28,457 nt of DNA from Bacteroidaceae bacterium (GCA_900770665.1 CAAGKZ010000099.1:1-28457); one strand, 5' to 3'; shown: positions 9,084-18,394, numbered from the stretch's first letter. A program made the numbers and translations. The notes: generated by a model not told the origin, from the letters alone.

Positions 9084-9965
9084 ATGCAACTAATTGACGG
9101 TAAGGCCGTTTCGGCCACAATCAAGAAGGAGATAGCAGAAGAGGTCAACAGAATAGTGCAGAACGGCGGCAAGCGTCCCCACCTTGCAGCCATACTTGTA
9201 GGCCACGACGGCGGCAGCGAGACATACGTTGCCAGCAAAGTCAAGGCTTGCGAGGAGTGCGGCTTCAAGTCTACCCTCATCCGCTACGAGTCCGATGTAA
9301 CCGAAGAGGAGCTGCTGGCAAAAGTTGAAGAGCTGAACAATGATGCCGACGTTGACGGTTTCATCGTACAATTGCCGTTGCCAAAGCACATCGATGAGCA
9401 GAAGGTTACAGAAGCCATCGACTACCGTAAGGACGTCGACGGTTTTCACCCGGTGAACGCCGGCCGTCTATCCATAGGACTCCCCTGTTTCCTTTCGGCA
9501 ACCCCCAACGGCATCATGGAACTTCTGCGCCGCTACAACATTGACACAAAGGGCAAGAAGTGCGTTGTACTTGGCCGCAGCAACATAGTGGGCAAGCCAA
9601 TGGCAAACCTCATGATGCAGAAGAGCATCCCCGGCGACGCAACAGTCACCGTGTGCCACAGCCACACGCAGAACATTGCCGAGGAGTGCCGACAGGCCGA
9701 CATCATCATTGCAGCCCTGGGACAGCCCCATTTCCTCAAGGCCGAGATGGTGAAAGAGGGCGCAGTTGTCATTGACGTGGGAACAACACGCGTACCCGAC
9801 GCCACACGAAAGAGCGGATTCCGCCTGTGCGGCGATGTCGACTTTGAGAATGTAGCGCCAAAATGCTCATTCATAACGCCCGTTCCCGGCGGTGTAGGAC
9901 CAATGACAATCGTGTCACTGATGAAAAACACTTTGCTTGCAGGCAAACGCGAAATCTACAAATGA
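9084..9965 (+). CDS. folD: Bifunctional methylene-THF dehydrogenase/methenyl-THF cyclohydrolase
   Basis: FolD converts 5,10-methylene-THF to 10-formyl-THF through methenyl-THF using NADP(H), supplying purine and formyl-Met synthesis. The 293-aa protein has the catalytic Tyr48 and Lys52 (YVASK), the VQLPLP motif (95-100), KDVDGFHP (116-123), the Rossmann GRSNIVGKP and the C-terminal PGGVGPMT. It starts 51 bases after ffh, and its stop overlaps the start of the next gene (ATGA), so translational coupling is likely. Confidence 0.97.
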   Translation: MQLIDGKAVSATIKKEIAEEVNRIVQNGGKRPHLAAILVGHDGGSETYVASKVKACEECGFKSTLIRYESDVTEEELLAKVEELNNDADVDGFIVQLPLPKHIDEQKVTEAIDYRKDVDGFHPVNAGRLSIGLPCFLSATPNGIMELLRRYNIDTKGKKCVVLGRSNIVGKPMANLMMQKSIPGDATVTVCHSHTQNIAEECRQADIIIAALGQPHFLKAEMVKEGAVVIDVGTTRVPDATRKSGFRLCGDVDFENVAPKCSFITPVPGGVGPMTIVSLMKNTLLAGKREIYK

Positions 9966-11092
9966 GACAGAGACTCAGGATTTTTTCACTGATAATTCTT
10001 ATGTTTGCGCTACCGAATATAACGGTGGCGCAAATATTCACTACGCCAATCCAAGAGATTGACCTGCTCTTTGCCGGCGATATCATGCAGCACGAGACAC
10101 AGCTGAACATGGCACGGCAGAAAAATGGAGAATACAGTTTTTCCTACTGTTTCCGCCACATATCGCCACTTGTAAAAGCGGCCGACATCTCCGTGGCGAA
10201 CCTTGAAACAACAATAGGCAAGAGCGGATACAGCGGCTACCCCTCATTCTGTGCCCCCGACAGTTTCCTCTATGCCGTCAAGGATGCAGGTTTCAAGGTA
10301 CTGCTCTTTGCAAACAACCACTGCATGGACAAGGGCAAGCGCGGCGCGCTGCACACGCTCGACATGCTCGACTCCCTCAAGATTGCACACTGCGGAGTAT
10401 ACCGCAACGAAGCTGAAAGAGCAGAAAGATACCCGTTGATGATTGAGGAGAAGGGCGTGCGCGTTGCAATCCTCAACTATACATACAGCACAAACGGCAG
10501 GGAGATTCCATCGCCTATGGTTGTAAACCTTATTGACAAGGAAGTAATCGCACGCGACATTCAAGCAGCAAGGGATATGCGCCCCGATGCCATCATCGCC
10601 TGCATGCATTGGGGCGATGAGTATATCAGTCTGCCACCGCAAAGGATAAAGGAACTTAGCAACTGGCTCATTGAGCAGGGAGTGAACCACATCATAGGCA
10701 ACCACCCTCATGTGGTGCAACCCATTGAAATAAGAGAGTCCGAGACCACACCCGACAGGCATGTCGTGGCCTACTCTACCGGCAATCTGGTATCCAACAT
10801 GTCACTGCGCTGCACCGACGGCGGCATAATCATTGCCATGAAACTGCGCAAGATACTGAACTACACACGCCCCCTTGACGTGCGGTACCTGCTCACATGG
10901 ATTGCGCCAAAGGCAAGCGACAGCAAGCGCGATTTCACAATCTACCCGGCCGCAACAACAGAAATTGAGGGTTGGGATTTTGCCGAACAGAAACGCAGGC
11001 TGTTCATCAACGACAGCCGTTCACTCTTTGAAAAGCACAATAAAGGCGATATAACAGAGATGTTCATTGACACGGTGCGCGTCACTCAATGA
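9962..11092 (+). CDS. CapA-family (PgsA-like) exported metallophosphatase-type protein
   Basis: The 376-aa protein matches the CapA/PgsA fold: FAGDIMQH (37-44), NLETT (80-84), ANNHCMDKG (117-125), MHWGDEY (215-221), GNHPHVVQ (246-253) and YSTGN (271-275), all carrying presumed metal-binding His/Asp/Asn. In Bacillus, CapA takes part in poly-gamma-glutamate export; in Bacteroidetes the substrate is unknown, and no capB/capC genes lie nearby. The ATG at 9962 overlaps the folD stop (ATGA) and gives a hydrophobic signal peptide or anchor (residues 4-23), so it was chosen over a longer upstream reading. The 3' end overlaps the convergent DUF3256 gene by 11 bases. Confidence 0.85.
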   Translation: MRQRLRIFSLIILMFALPNITVAQIFTTPIQEIDLLFAGDIMQHETQLNMARQKNGEYSFSYCFRHISPLVKAADISVANLETTIGKSGYSGYPSFCAPDSFLYAVKDAGFKVLLFANNHCMDKGKRGALHTLDMLDSLKIAHCGVYRNEAERAERYPLMIEEKGVRVAILNYTYSTNGREIPSPMVVNLIDKEVIARDIQAARDMRPDAIIACMHWGDEYISLPPQRIKELSNWLIEQGVNHIIGNHPHVVQPIEIRESETTPDRHVVAYSTGNLVSNMSLRCTDGGIIIAMKLRKILNYTRPLDVRYLLTWIAPKASDSKRDFTIYPAATTEIEGWDFAEQKRRLFINDSRSLFEKHNKGDITEMFIDTVRVTQ

Positions 11093-11696
11093 CGAAACGT
11101 TCACCATTCCACCTATATGTCAATTTACGCAACAGAGGTTTCACTCTCTTTGCATCATCCACATTCATATATGCAGGCATCGTATATTCGGCAACAAGAG
11201 AGTTGTCGGCAGCCGAAAGCGTAAGCGCAACCAGATAGATATCACACATATCCACAAGTTCATCGGCATCAGATGTAAAGAAATCCACTATAGACGGGAA
11301 ACTGAACATACCGCCGGCGTTTAGCATATTCCACTCCTTGTCATAGAAACAGATGCGGCTATCGGCAGCCTCGGCCTTTACGGTCTTAACCACACAGATT
11401 ATTGTATCATCCTTAACTGGCAACAATTTCATCTGCATCGTCGACGATGCTGTTGTTGCCAGCATCAGGTAATCACGCCCGAGTTCGCGCAATTCGCTGA
11501 CACCATCGAGTCTGTTGGAAACCTTGGCCTTCATATCGGCCTCAATAAAATCGACCAGGTCGGCACGGTCATTGCCGGTCAGCAATGGAAATATCTTATC
11601 GGGAGCATTCAGAAATATGGTGCGCATATCCTGAGCCGACGCCATCGTCATAGCGCCACCGAACAGCAATATTACAAAAAACAACAACTTTCTCAT
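11082..11696 (-). CDS. DUF3256 family exported protein
   Basis: Function unknown. The 204-aa protein begins with a signal peptide (MRKLLFFVILLFGGAMTMASA, cleavage probably after ASA) and then shows the DUF3256 pattern: MRTIFLNAPDKIFPLL, a short DF.E.DM segment and a beta-rich core ending YRWNGERFVIE. The family is confined to Bacteroidales and is probably periplasmic. Its start overlaps the end of the EamA gene (ATGA, 11693-11696), so it is translationally coupled as the last gene of the long minus-strand block. It converges with, and overlaps, the capA-like gene, leaving no room for an intergenic terminator. Confidence 0.8.
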   Translation of the reverse strand: MRKLLFFVILLFGGAMTMASAQDMRTIFLNAPDKIFPLLTGNDRADLVDFIEADMKAKVSNRLDGVSELRELGRDYLMLATTASSTMQMKLLPVKDDTIICVVKTVKAEAADSRICFYDKEWNMLNAGGMFSFPSIVDFFTSDADELVDMCDIYLVALTLSAADNSLVAEYTMPAYMNVDDAKRVKPLLRKLTYRWNGERFVIE

Positions 11697-12592
11697 CTTG
11701 AGCCCAAATATAGGAAAAATAATCCAACCAGTATCAACAAAACGTCAATAGCTTTGCTTTTGAGGTTCTTCTCATGCAGCAACAGAGCACCGAACACGAA
11801 CGACACAATCACACTGCCGCGTCTAATCATGGACACCACAGCAATGAGAGCCCCATCCTGCGCCAAAGCCGTAAAGTAGCAGAAGTCGGCAAATCCCAAG
11901 AAAAGGGAAATCATTGGAATAGACCAACGCCAAATGAACTTACGGCCGCGCTGCACGGGATTCAGGGCATTCATTACAGATATAATCACCCCCATCAGCA
12001 CACACTGATAGACATTGAACCAGGACTGCACCACTATGGGCTGGATGGAACGCATAAGATACTTGTCGTACAAAGCACTGACAGCACCGAACAACGCCGC
12101 CAGCGCCACAAAGGCAACCCAACGGTTATTTACAAAATCAATACCCTCACGCTTGCCGCTACGGCTTAGCAGATAGACCGATATGATGGCAATTATAACA
12201 CCAATCCATTGATATGTATTCAACGTTTCGCCAAAGAGAAACAGCGCACCAAGCAGCACAAGCACAGGGCGTGTCGACTGTATCGGCGACACAATGGTTA
12301 TCGGCAAATGCTTGATGCCAATATATCCGCAAAGCCATGATGAGAGGACAATGACCGCCTTCAGCAACAGTCGCAGGTGTACCTCCACTCCCACCGGCGG
12401 CACATGAAGCTGACCCGAAGTTATCACACCCGTGTGCGACAACAATATGAATGGAGCAAAAAGGAGCGACGAGAACAGGGTATTAAGAAAAAGCACCGCA
12501 AGTACGGAATTATCCTTGAGCGACACCTTCTTGAAGAAATCATAACAGCCCAGCAACGCTGCCGACATAAAAGCAAGCAGTGCCCACATCAC
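11693..12592 (-). CDS. EamA/DMT-superfamily transporter
   Basis: The 299-aa inner-membrane protein has ten hydrophobic helices in two halves (about 2-142 and 157-298), the layout of EamA drug/metabolite transporters. The first half ends with the conserved STRPVLVLLGALFLFGE segment (about 106-122), in which the Pro and the Gly-Glu are typical. The substrate cannot be predicted. Overlaps of 4 bases with truA upstream (12589-12592) and DUF3256 downstream place it within one operon. Confidence 0.88.
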   Translation of the reverse strand: MMWALLAFMSAALLGCYDFFKKVSLKDNSVLAVLFLNTLFSSLLFAPFILLSHTGVITSGQLHVPPVGVEVHLRLLLKAVIVLSSWLCGYIGIKHLPITIVSPIQSTRPVLVLLGALFLFGETLNTYQWIGVIIAIISVYLLSRSGKREGIDFVNNRWVAFVALAALFGAVSALYDKYLMRSIQPIVVQSWFNVYQCVLMGVIISVMNALNPVQRGRKFIWRWSIPMISLFLGFADFCYFTALAQDGALIAVVSMIRRGSVIVSFVFGALLLHEKNLKSKAIDVLLILVGLFFLYLGSR

Positions 12593-13341
12593 AGATAAAT
12601 ATCATTTGGATATTTTACATCGACAAGGAACAGTGCCTCACCCATAGCTGAGTCACCTGCATCGGCACGCGCCTTGTTCTCAATCACTTCGCGGAAACCG
12701 TCAATCGTTAACTTGCCACGCCCCACAAGCAGCAACGTGCCCACAATCGCACGCACCATATTGCGCAGGAAGCGGTCGGCCTCAATCTCAAAGACCCACT
12801 CACAGCCACCCACATTGCGCCATGCAGCATAGGTGACCTTGCAGTTGTTGGTCTTGACATCGGTATGCAGTTTGCTGAAACTGGTAAAATCCGTATACTC
12901 ATACAGCAGTTCTGCAGCACGGTTCATTGCATCAAAGTCAATCCCCGGCATAACCCTCAGGGCATAACGGCGGGCAAACGGCGATTTGGCAGTAACCACG
13001 CGGTAACGGTAACGGCGAGCTGTGGCATCAAAACGTGCATGCGCATCATCACGCACACGCTTTATATCGTTCACGGCAATGTCCGGTGGCAGAATCTTGT
13101 TCAGTTTATATATCAGCTGTGCCACGTCAACACCAGCCGGCATATCGGCATGCGCCACCATACACTCGGCATTCACACCTGTATCGGTGCGTCCGGCACC
13201 CACCACAGGTACAGGAACACGCAACAGAGTTGCAAGCGCCTCTTCAAGTACCTGTTGTACTGTTATGGCATTGGGCTGAACCTGCCAGCCGTGATAAGCA
13301 GCGCCATCGTATGAGAAGAATATGAAATAGCGGTTTGTCAT
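12589..13341 (-). CDS. truA: tRNA pseudouridine(38-40) synthase
   Basis: TruA makes pseudouridine at positions 38-40 of the tRNA anticodon stem. The catalytic aspartate is D53 in GRTDTGV, and RYFIFFSYDGAAYHGWQ at the N-terminus is characteristic. I chose the ATG at 13341 (250 aa) over an in-frame ATG at 13371. It forms an ATGA overlap with the rsmE stop, and MTNRYFIFFSYDG is where family members begin. It overlaps the next gene (EamA) in the same way, so four genes are coupled. Confidence 0.95.
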   Translation of the reverse strand: MTNRYFIFFSYDGAAYHGWQVQPNAITVQQVLEEALATLLRVPVPVVGAGRTDTGVNAECMVAHADMPAGVDVAQLIYKLNKILPPDIAVNDIKRVRDDAHARFDATARRYRYRVVTAKSPFARRYALRVMPGIDFDAMNRAAELLYEYTDFTSFSKLHTDVKTNNCKVTYAAWRNVGGCEWVFEIEADRFLRNMVRAIVGTLLLVGRGKLTIDGFREVIENKARADAGDSAMGEALFLVDVKYPNDIYL

Positions 13342-14039
13342 ATCTCGTTCTTCAATATATATGTGTGGCAAGCCACAAGGGCTGCAGTCTCAGTGCGCAG
13401 ACGCGAACTGCCAAGGCTTATTGGCCTGTAGCCCGCCTTCACGGCAAGCTGAACCTCCTCGGGGCTGAAATCGCCCTCGGGGCCAATGAGCACTGTCGCA
13501 TCCTCGCCCTGCACAAGCACATCTTTCAAAAGCACCCTTTCACTGTCATAGCAATGAGCAATGAATTTTGCACCGGGACGCTCCTGCGCAATGAACTTCT
13601 TGAAGTCAATCATATCCGCCACCACCGGCTTGCAATATTTGAGAGACTGCTTCATTGCCGACACCACAATGCGCTCCACACGCTCGGGCTTTACAACCTT
13701 GCGTTCCGAGAAACGGCAATTAAGGAATGTGATGGCATCGAGACCAATCTCTGTAGCCTTCTCGGCAAACCACTCAATGCGGTCCATATTCTTTGTAGGA
13801 GCAATAGCAATATGCACATTGCCGTGCCAGTTCTTGGATTTTTCAACAGGTGCACAAGGCTCAACATAGCAATGCTTGCCGGCTATTGAGGCTATTGATG
13901 TCTTATAAAGGTTTCCCTTGCCGTCGGTTATCTCAAGTTCCGCACCCACGGTAAGGCGCAAAACACGCAAAGCGTGGGCAGCCTCCTCATCAGAGAGTTC
14001 CCACGTATTTGCAATATCAGGTACATAGAAAAGTGCCAT
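13338..14039 (-). CDS. rsmE: 16S rRNA (uracil1498-N3)-methyltransferase
   Basis: RsmE methylates N3 of U1498 in 16S rRNA and belongs to the SPOUT class. The 233-aa product carries IGPEGDF (185-191) and LGSSRLRTETA (209-219), the two motifs that form the knotted SAM site. An N-terminal PUA-like part precedes them. The gene lies 8 bases after the BFN/UVR gene and overlaps truA by 4 bases. Confidence 0.95.
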   Translation of the reverse strand: MALFYVPDIANTWELSDEEAAHALRVLRLTVGAELEITDGKGNLYKTSIASIAGKHCYVEPCAPVEKSKNWHGNVHIAIAPTKNMDRIEWFAEKATEIGLDAITFLNCRFSERKVVKPERVERIVVSAMKQSLKYCKPVVADMIDFKKFIAQERPGAKFIAHCYDSERVLLKDVLVQGEDATVLIGPEGDFSPEEVQLAVKAGYRPISLGSSRLRTETAALVACHTYILKNEI

Positions 14040-14047
14040 TGTTGTTA

Positions 14048-14626
14048 TCAGTCGTTTTCCGTGTTATTGTTGTATGTATTGCCTGAGGTAGTATGACGGG
14101 AGTCAATCTCCTCCTTCAATTTGTGGGCAAGTTCATAATTCTCCTCCTTCACCGCATTTTCTATTGCCACACGAAGTGTAGCCTCGTCAGCAGCCGTGAT
14201 GGGGATTGAAAATGCCCCGTTCTGCTCATCGCGTATGCACATACGCGACAGCAGTTCCTCCTTTATATATATTGCAGCCCCGGCACGCAGTGCAATGGCT
14301 ATAGCATCACTCGTACGCGAATCAATCAGATGTTTATCATCACCTTGCCTGTAGCAGAGTTGTGAACAGAATGTACCGTCGCTTATATCGTTGATGAGGA
14401 CATATTGCATTTCTATGCCGAACGCCGTAGTGACACTGCCGAAAAGGTCATGGGTGAGCGGACGGTAAGTCCTGATGCCACGCAAAGCAAATGCGATGGC
14501 CTGTGCCTCAAGGAAACCCAAAGATACAATTATCTTGCGCAGACCATCCTTCTCACAGAGCAAAAGCACATGGGCGCGATGGTCCGAGGCCTTCGACATT
14601 ATGTCCTTTACAACAAGTTCAACCAT
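14048..14626 (-). CDS. Bifunctional nuclease (BFN, DUF151) domain plus UVR motif protein
   Basis: The 192-aa protein joins two known pieces. Residues about 15-128 are a BFN/DUF151 domain with the signature DSRTSDAIAIA (102-112), known from DNase/RNase-type proteins and from plant and mycobacterial relatives. Residues about 149-176 form a UVR-type helical motif (ALRVAIENAVKEENYELAHKLKEEI-like), the interaction segment found in UvrB/UvrC and ClpC-related proteins. A polar Asn/Thr-rich tail follows. A role in nucleic-acid processing is inferred, not shown. It lies 6 bases after the permease gene. Confidence 0.85.
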   Translation of the reverse strand: MVELVVKDIMSKASDHRAHVLLLCEKDGLRKIIVSLGFLEAQAIAFALRGIRTYRPLTHDLFGSVTTAFGIEMQYVLINDISDGTFCSQLCYRQGDDKHLIDSRTSDAIAIALRAGAAIYIKEELLSRMCIRDEQNGAFSIPITAADEATLRVAIENAVKEENYELAHKLKEEIDSRHTTSGNTYNNNTEND

Positions 14627-14632
14627 AGTCTC

Positions 14633-15931
14633 TTACGCTCTGGGAGCCTTCTTATCCTTGAATACGACTGCAAACAAAACAGCAATCACCAAGGCATAAC
14701 CTGCAAAGATATACCAAGCCGATGACCAGTCACCGACAGTGTAGAACGCCTTTTTGCCATCTTCAATAAGCATCACTGAATGAGTGAAATTATCGACAAC
14801 CTTTTGAGCTACAATAACTCCAATTGATGCACCAAGACCATTTGTCATGAGCATGAACAGTCCCTGTGCACTTGAACGCAGATTCTCGGGAGTTTCCTTG
14901 TCCACAAACAAAGAACCTGAAACATTGAAGAAGTCAAAGGCAACACCATACACAACCATAGAGAGTATAAACAGAAGTACACCCGGCATTGCAGGACTGC
15001 CCACTGCAAAGAAACCAAAGCGGAACACCCAGCCAAGCATTGCAATGAGCATAACAATCTTTATACCGAATTTCCTGAGGAAGAACGGTATGAGCAGGAT
15101 ACATAGAGTTTCAGATATCTGTGACAATGAAATAAGCATATTGGTATGCTGTACTGCAAAAGTATCGGCAAGAGTCTTGTCGGCAGCGAAACTGCTGATG
15201 AATGTATTTGCAAAGCCATTAGAGACCTGAAGCGCCGCACCAAGCAGCATCGAGAACACAAAGAACATAGCCATTCTTCTTTGGTTGAACAGTTTGAAAG
15301 CATCAAGGCCGAACGCCGATGCAAGCGATTTCTTCTCAACCGACTTGTTTACAGGACAATTTGGCAATGTAAGCGAATACGCAGCCAGCAGCACACCCCA
15401 AACAGCCGATGCATAGAACTGCGAATAGTTGTTCTGGAAACCGGTCAGGTCAACAATCCACATAGAGACAATGAAACCAACAGTTCCGAACACGCGTATC
15501 GGCGGGAAAGCTTTCACCGTATCAAGCCCGGCTTTTGTCAACACCGTATATGAAACTGAGTTCGAAAGCGCCAATGTCGGCATATAGAAAGCAACGCTGA
15601 TTGTATAAGTCCAGAACAGGTCATTGAACGCCACATCCGCTCCCTTCGACATACCAATGTAACCGGTAATACCCATGAACACCGCTGCAACAGCGTGACA
15701 GAAAGCAAGCATACGCTGCGCCGGAACCCAACGGTCGGCAATGACACCAATGATGGCAGGCATAAAGATTGACACAATACCCTGCACCGAGTAGAACCAA
15801 CCGATATAACCCGACATAACCTCATTTACACCACCAAGATAACGTCCCATTGAGGTAAGGTAAGCACCCCATACTGCAAATTGCAGGAAACTCAACACAA
15901 TGAGCCTTGTTTTAACATTAGAATTCTGCAT
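14633..15931 (-). CDS. Nucleoside:H+ symporter family MFS permease
   Basis: The 432-aa, 12-helix protein begins RLIVLSFLQFAVWGAYLTSMGRYL, closely resembling the first helix of NupG/XapB permeases. ADRWVPAQRML follows helix 2 at the usual MFS loop. A purine/pyrimidine nucleoside is the likely substrate, which suits a chromosome that also carries hpt and cdd nearby. No promoter was recognised in the 65-base gap to the upstream DUF721 gene, so it may be read through from recF. Confidence 0.85.
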   Translation of the reverse strand: MQNSNVKTRLIVLSFLQFAVWGAYLTSMGRYLGGVNEVMSGYIGWFYSVQGIVSIFMPAIIGVIADRWVPAQRMLAFCHAVAAVFMGITGYIGMSKGADVAFNDLFWTYTISVAFYMPTLALSNSVSYTVLTKAGLDTVKAFPPIRVFGTVGFIVSMWIVDLTGFQNNYSQFYASAVWGVLLAAYSLTLPNCPVNKSVEKKSLASAFGLDAFKLFNQRRMAMFFVFSMLLGAALQVSNGFANTFISSFAADKTLADTFAVQHTNMLISLSQISETLCILLIPFFLRKFGIKIVMLIAMLGWVFRFGFFAVGSPAMPGVLLFILSMVVYGVAFDFFNVSGSLFVDKETPENLRSSAQGLFMLMTNGLGASIGVIVAQKVVDNFTHSVMLIEDGKKAFYTVGDWSSAWYIFAGYALVIAVLFAVVFKDKKAPRA

Positions 15932-15996
15932 AAAATATATTTTTCAATTATACTCTTTGTTCCAATATCTTTTTAACCGCACAAGCGGCGATATGT

Positions 15997-16287
15997 TCAC
16001 TTGAACACGATATCCGTTATCACCTGTGCTTTTACGTAATCGTTGAGCCTTGCCACAAGTGAGCGTCTGTTCATCAGCAACTCCTGTCGCAGCACCGACG
16101 ATGTCACGGTGACAAAAAGCACCTGGTTGTAAATCTTCAGGTCCTTTGTATATGCACAAACCGACTGCCCCAGCACCTTTGGCCAGGCATTTATGAGGCG
16201 ATATTCGTTGAGCGGTGTCTCAAGCCCCTCCTCACGGCACATCACCTTTACCAGTTCTGCAATGGATTTTGTCTCCCCTCTTTTCAT
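15997..16287 (-). CDS. DUF721 / DciA-like protein
   Basis: The 96-aa protein has the short DUF721 fold: an N-terminal helical part (SIAELVKVMCREEGLE), the conserved AWPKVLGQSVCAYTKDLKIYNQVLFVTV core (about 34-61) and SSVLRQELLMNRRSLVARLN. DciA proteins of this family help load the replicative helicase DnaB in bacteria that lack DnaC/DnaI. That function is plausible here but inferred from the family. Its start overlaps the recF stop by 4 bases (16284-16287), tying it to a replication/repair gene. Confidence 0.85.
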   Translation of the reverse strand: MKRGETKSIAELVKVMCREEGLETPLNEYRLINAWPKVLGQSVCAYTKDLKIYNQVLFVTVTSSVLRQELLMNRRSLVARLNDYVKAQVITDIVFK

Positions 16288-17396
16288 ACCTCACGCAATT
16301 TCAGCAACTCCACATGGCCACCCTGCACCTCGAACAGATGATAACCACCGTTCACACTCTCAAGAATCTGGTCAATATGTTCACGATTGACATCTGTAAT
16401 GAATATCTGCCCGAAGCCCTCACCTGCCACAAGAGAGATAATCTGCTCCACGCGGCGGCTGTCGAGCTTGTCAAATATATCATCAAGCAAAAGCAGAGGC
16501 ATCTCGCCACCTTTCGAGCGCAGGAAGTCATACTGCGCCAACTTCAACGACACAAGGAATGTCTTGTTCTGCCCCTGCGAGCCCTCACGCCTTATCGGAT
16601 AGCCGCCCAACTGCATAATAAGTTCGTCACGGTGCACACCCTTCGAAGTGTGACCAAGACGGTAGTCATCGGCACGCGACTGGCGCAACTGCTCAAGCAA
16701 GTCGCCGTCATTCATGTGCGAGCGGTACTTCAGCGACACCTCCTCGCTGCCACGCGCTATCGTGCTGTGGAACCTCTCAAAGACAGGCACAAGTTCCTCT
16801 ATGAATGTCCTGCGTCCACGGTTTATCACCATCGCCTCATCAACCATCATCTCCTCAATGAGCTGCATCATCTCACCATCGGGGAAACGCTCGCCACGCA
16901 GCAAGGCATTGCGTTGCTGCAGCGCCCTGTTGTAGCGTATGAGAGCACCAAGATACTCCTTGTCATACTGCGAGATGACCACATCCATAAACCTGCGGCG
17001 CTCCTCGCTGCCACCTGCAATGAGCTCATTGTCGGCCGGCGACACCATCACAAGCGGCACCGTACCAATGTGGTCCGACAGACGCTCATACAACTTACCG
17101 TCCCTGCGGAACTGTTTCTTCTCGCCACGCTTCAAGCCGCACGACACCTCGCTCTCAATACCACTGCCACTTTGGTAACAGCCCTGCAGCATGAAGAAAG
17201 GAGCATCGTGCATGATATTCGAAGAATCTGCAGCCGTAACGGCACTCTTGCAGAATGAGAGATAGTAGACCGCATCGAGCAGATTGGTCTTACCCATTCC
17301 ATTGCTGCCAATGAAACAGTTTATCTTGGGAGAGAACGCAATGTTCACCTCCTGCAGATTCTTATAGTTGAGTAATGATATATTACGCAGTTCCAT
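16284..17396 (-). CDS. recF: DNA replication/repair protein RecF
   Basis: RecF is an SMC-like ATPase that, with RecO and RecR, helps load RecA at gaps. The 370-aa protein has Walker A GSNGMGKT (30-37), the ABC signature SQGQNK (273-278) and Walker B PLLLLDD (300-306), in the right order and spacing. The start MELRNISLLNYKN is typical. It leads the minus-strand block of eight genes and has a good promoter element 41 bases upstream. Confidence 0.97.
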   Translation of the reverse strand: MELRNISLLNYKNLQEVNIAFSPKINCFIGSNGMGKTNLLDAVYYLSFCKSAVTAADSSNIMHDAPFFMLQGCYQSGSGIESEVSCGLKRGEKKQFRRDGKLYERLSDHIGTVPLVMVSPADNELIAGGSEERRRFMDVVISQYDKEYLGALIRYNRALQQRNALLRGERFPDGEMMQLIEEMMVDEAMVINRGRRTFIEELVPVFERFHSTIARGSEEVSLKYRSHMNDGDLLEQLRQSRADDYRLGHTSKGVHRDELIMQLGGYPIRREGSQGQNKTFLVSLKLAQYDFLRSKGGEMPLLLLDDIFDKLDSRRVEQIISLVAGEGFGQIFITDVNREHIDQILESVNGGYHLFEVQGGHVELLKLREV

Positions 17397-17436
17397 ATTT
17401 ACAGTTCAAGGATACCCCATCACACGTTTTACATTG

Positions 17437-17444
17437 CAAATATA
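17437..17444 (-). promoter_or_regulatory. Promoter -7 element for recF operon
   Basis: The minus strand reads TATATTTG (TAnnTTTG) 41 bases before the recF start. No clear -33 TTTG is seen. Confidence 0.5.
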
Positions 17445-17582
17445 CAAGTTTACTTTGAAATTTCGCAGAGAGCCACGCACATATTCATCTCTACCTAGAT
17501 AAATATGCAGACAAAAAAACACGATTAATTTATTTAAGGACAAAAAAAGCCCATATAATTTTCAAGCTAACAATATTTTGTT

Positions 17583-17590
17583 TATTTTTG
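17583..17590 (+). promoter_or_regulatory. Promoter -7 element for the TPR gene
   Basis: TATTTTTG matches TAnnTTTG exactly and lies 69 bases upstream of the TPR gene start, in an AT-rich gap divergent from recF. Confidence 0.5.
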
Positions 17591-17658
17591 CGCACTGATA
17601 TTGCACTTAAAGGGCAATACAACATTACGTAGACAGAAAAACAAAACAAAAAATAACT

Positions 17659-18321
17659 ATGAGCAAGAAAAATGACACACCCATAGCTCCGGACGAGGCG
17701 CTTGGAAAAGCAGAAATGTTTGTACTCAAGTACAAGAAGACATTCATTGCAGTAATTCTGATTATTATCCTTGTGGCAGCCTTGAAGGCTTTCGGCGTTT
17801 TTGATTCAAAGAGCAAAGAGAGCACTGCAGGCAACCAGGAAATTGTCTATAGCGAGTACAAGACTTTTGATGCAGACTTTGAAGCTGCATTGAACGGCGA
17901 CGATTTCAACATTGGCCTGCTTGAGGTAATTGAGAACTACGAAGGCACAAACGCCGAGAACAAGGCTTGTCTCTATGCCGGTATCAACTATGCAAGACAG
18001 GGACAGTACGAAGATGCCATCGAGTACCTCAGCAAATACAGCGGTAACGACAACATCATCGCTCCAAAGGTTAAACAGACACTCGGTAACTGCTATTCAC
18101 ACATTGGTGACTATGACAAGGCCATCAGCCTTGTTCTTGAGGCTGCCGACATGGCCGACAACATTGCAGTAACACCGGCTTGTTGGAGAGATGCAGCAGC
18201 TATGTACGAGGCACAGGGCGACATTGAAGAGGCTATGGAGCTTTACAACAGAATCAAGGACGAGTATCCCAATTCACCTGTTGCAAACGAAGCGAACATC
18301 AAAATCAACGCTGCGAAGTAA
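17659..18321 (+). CDS. Membrane-anchored tetratricopeptide repeat protein
   Basis: The 220-aa protein has a short basic cytoplasmic N-terminus, one transmembrane helix (about 29-48) and a helical periplasmic part with TPR-like repeats (about 100-130, 137-166 and 175-210; for example NYARQGQYEDAIEYL and MYEAQGDIEEAMELYN). This layout resembles YfgM-type ancillary proteins of the Sec/BAM assembly machinery, which bind partners through the TPRs. A precise role cannot be given. A strong terminator follows, so it is mostly transcribed apart from ribH. Confidence 0.85.
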   Translation: MSKKNDTPIAPDEALGKAEMFVLKYKKTFIAVILIIILVAALKAFGVFDSKSKESTAGNQEIVYSEYKTFDADFEAALNGDDFNIGLLEVIENYEGTNAENKACLYAGINYARQGQYEDAIEYLSKYSGNDNIIAPKVKQTLGNCYSHIGDYDKAISLVLEAADMADNIAVTPACWRDAAAMYEAQGDIEEAMELYNRIKDEYPNSPVANEANIKINAAK

Positions 18322-18341
18322 TTACATAAGAAATATTAACC

Positions 18342-18377
18342 AAAAGGCTGTCGCAATAAAACGGGACAGCCTTTTTT
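18342..18377 (+). terminator. Intrinsic terminator between the TPR gene and ribH
   Basis: AAAAGGCTGTC and GACAGCCTTTT make an 11-base stem with a 12-base loop that runs into T residues, 20 bases after the TPR stop. It ends 17 bases before ribH, so ribH needs read-through or a promoter I cannot see. No FMN-riboswitch-like sequence is recognised. Confidence 0.85.
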
Positions 18378-18394
18378 AATAGACAATAATCAAT

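Noticed and set aside
16215..17258. Long open frame of 347 codons on the plus strand opposite recF
   Set aside because: It lies wholly antisense to a clear recF with intact motifs, and the translation is low-complexity in His/Leu/Thr, as shadows of GC-biased codons are.
18322..18394. FMN riboswitch upstream of ribH
   Set aside because: The gap is 73 bases, half of it a terminator, too short for the RFN element, and none of its conserved pieces are visible.
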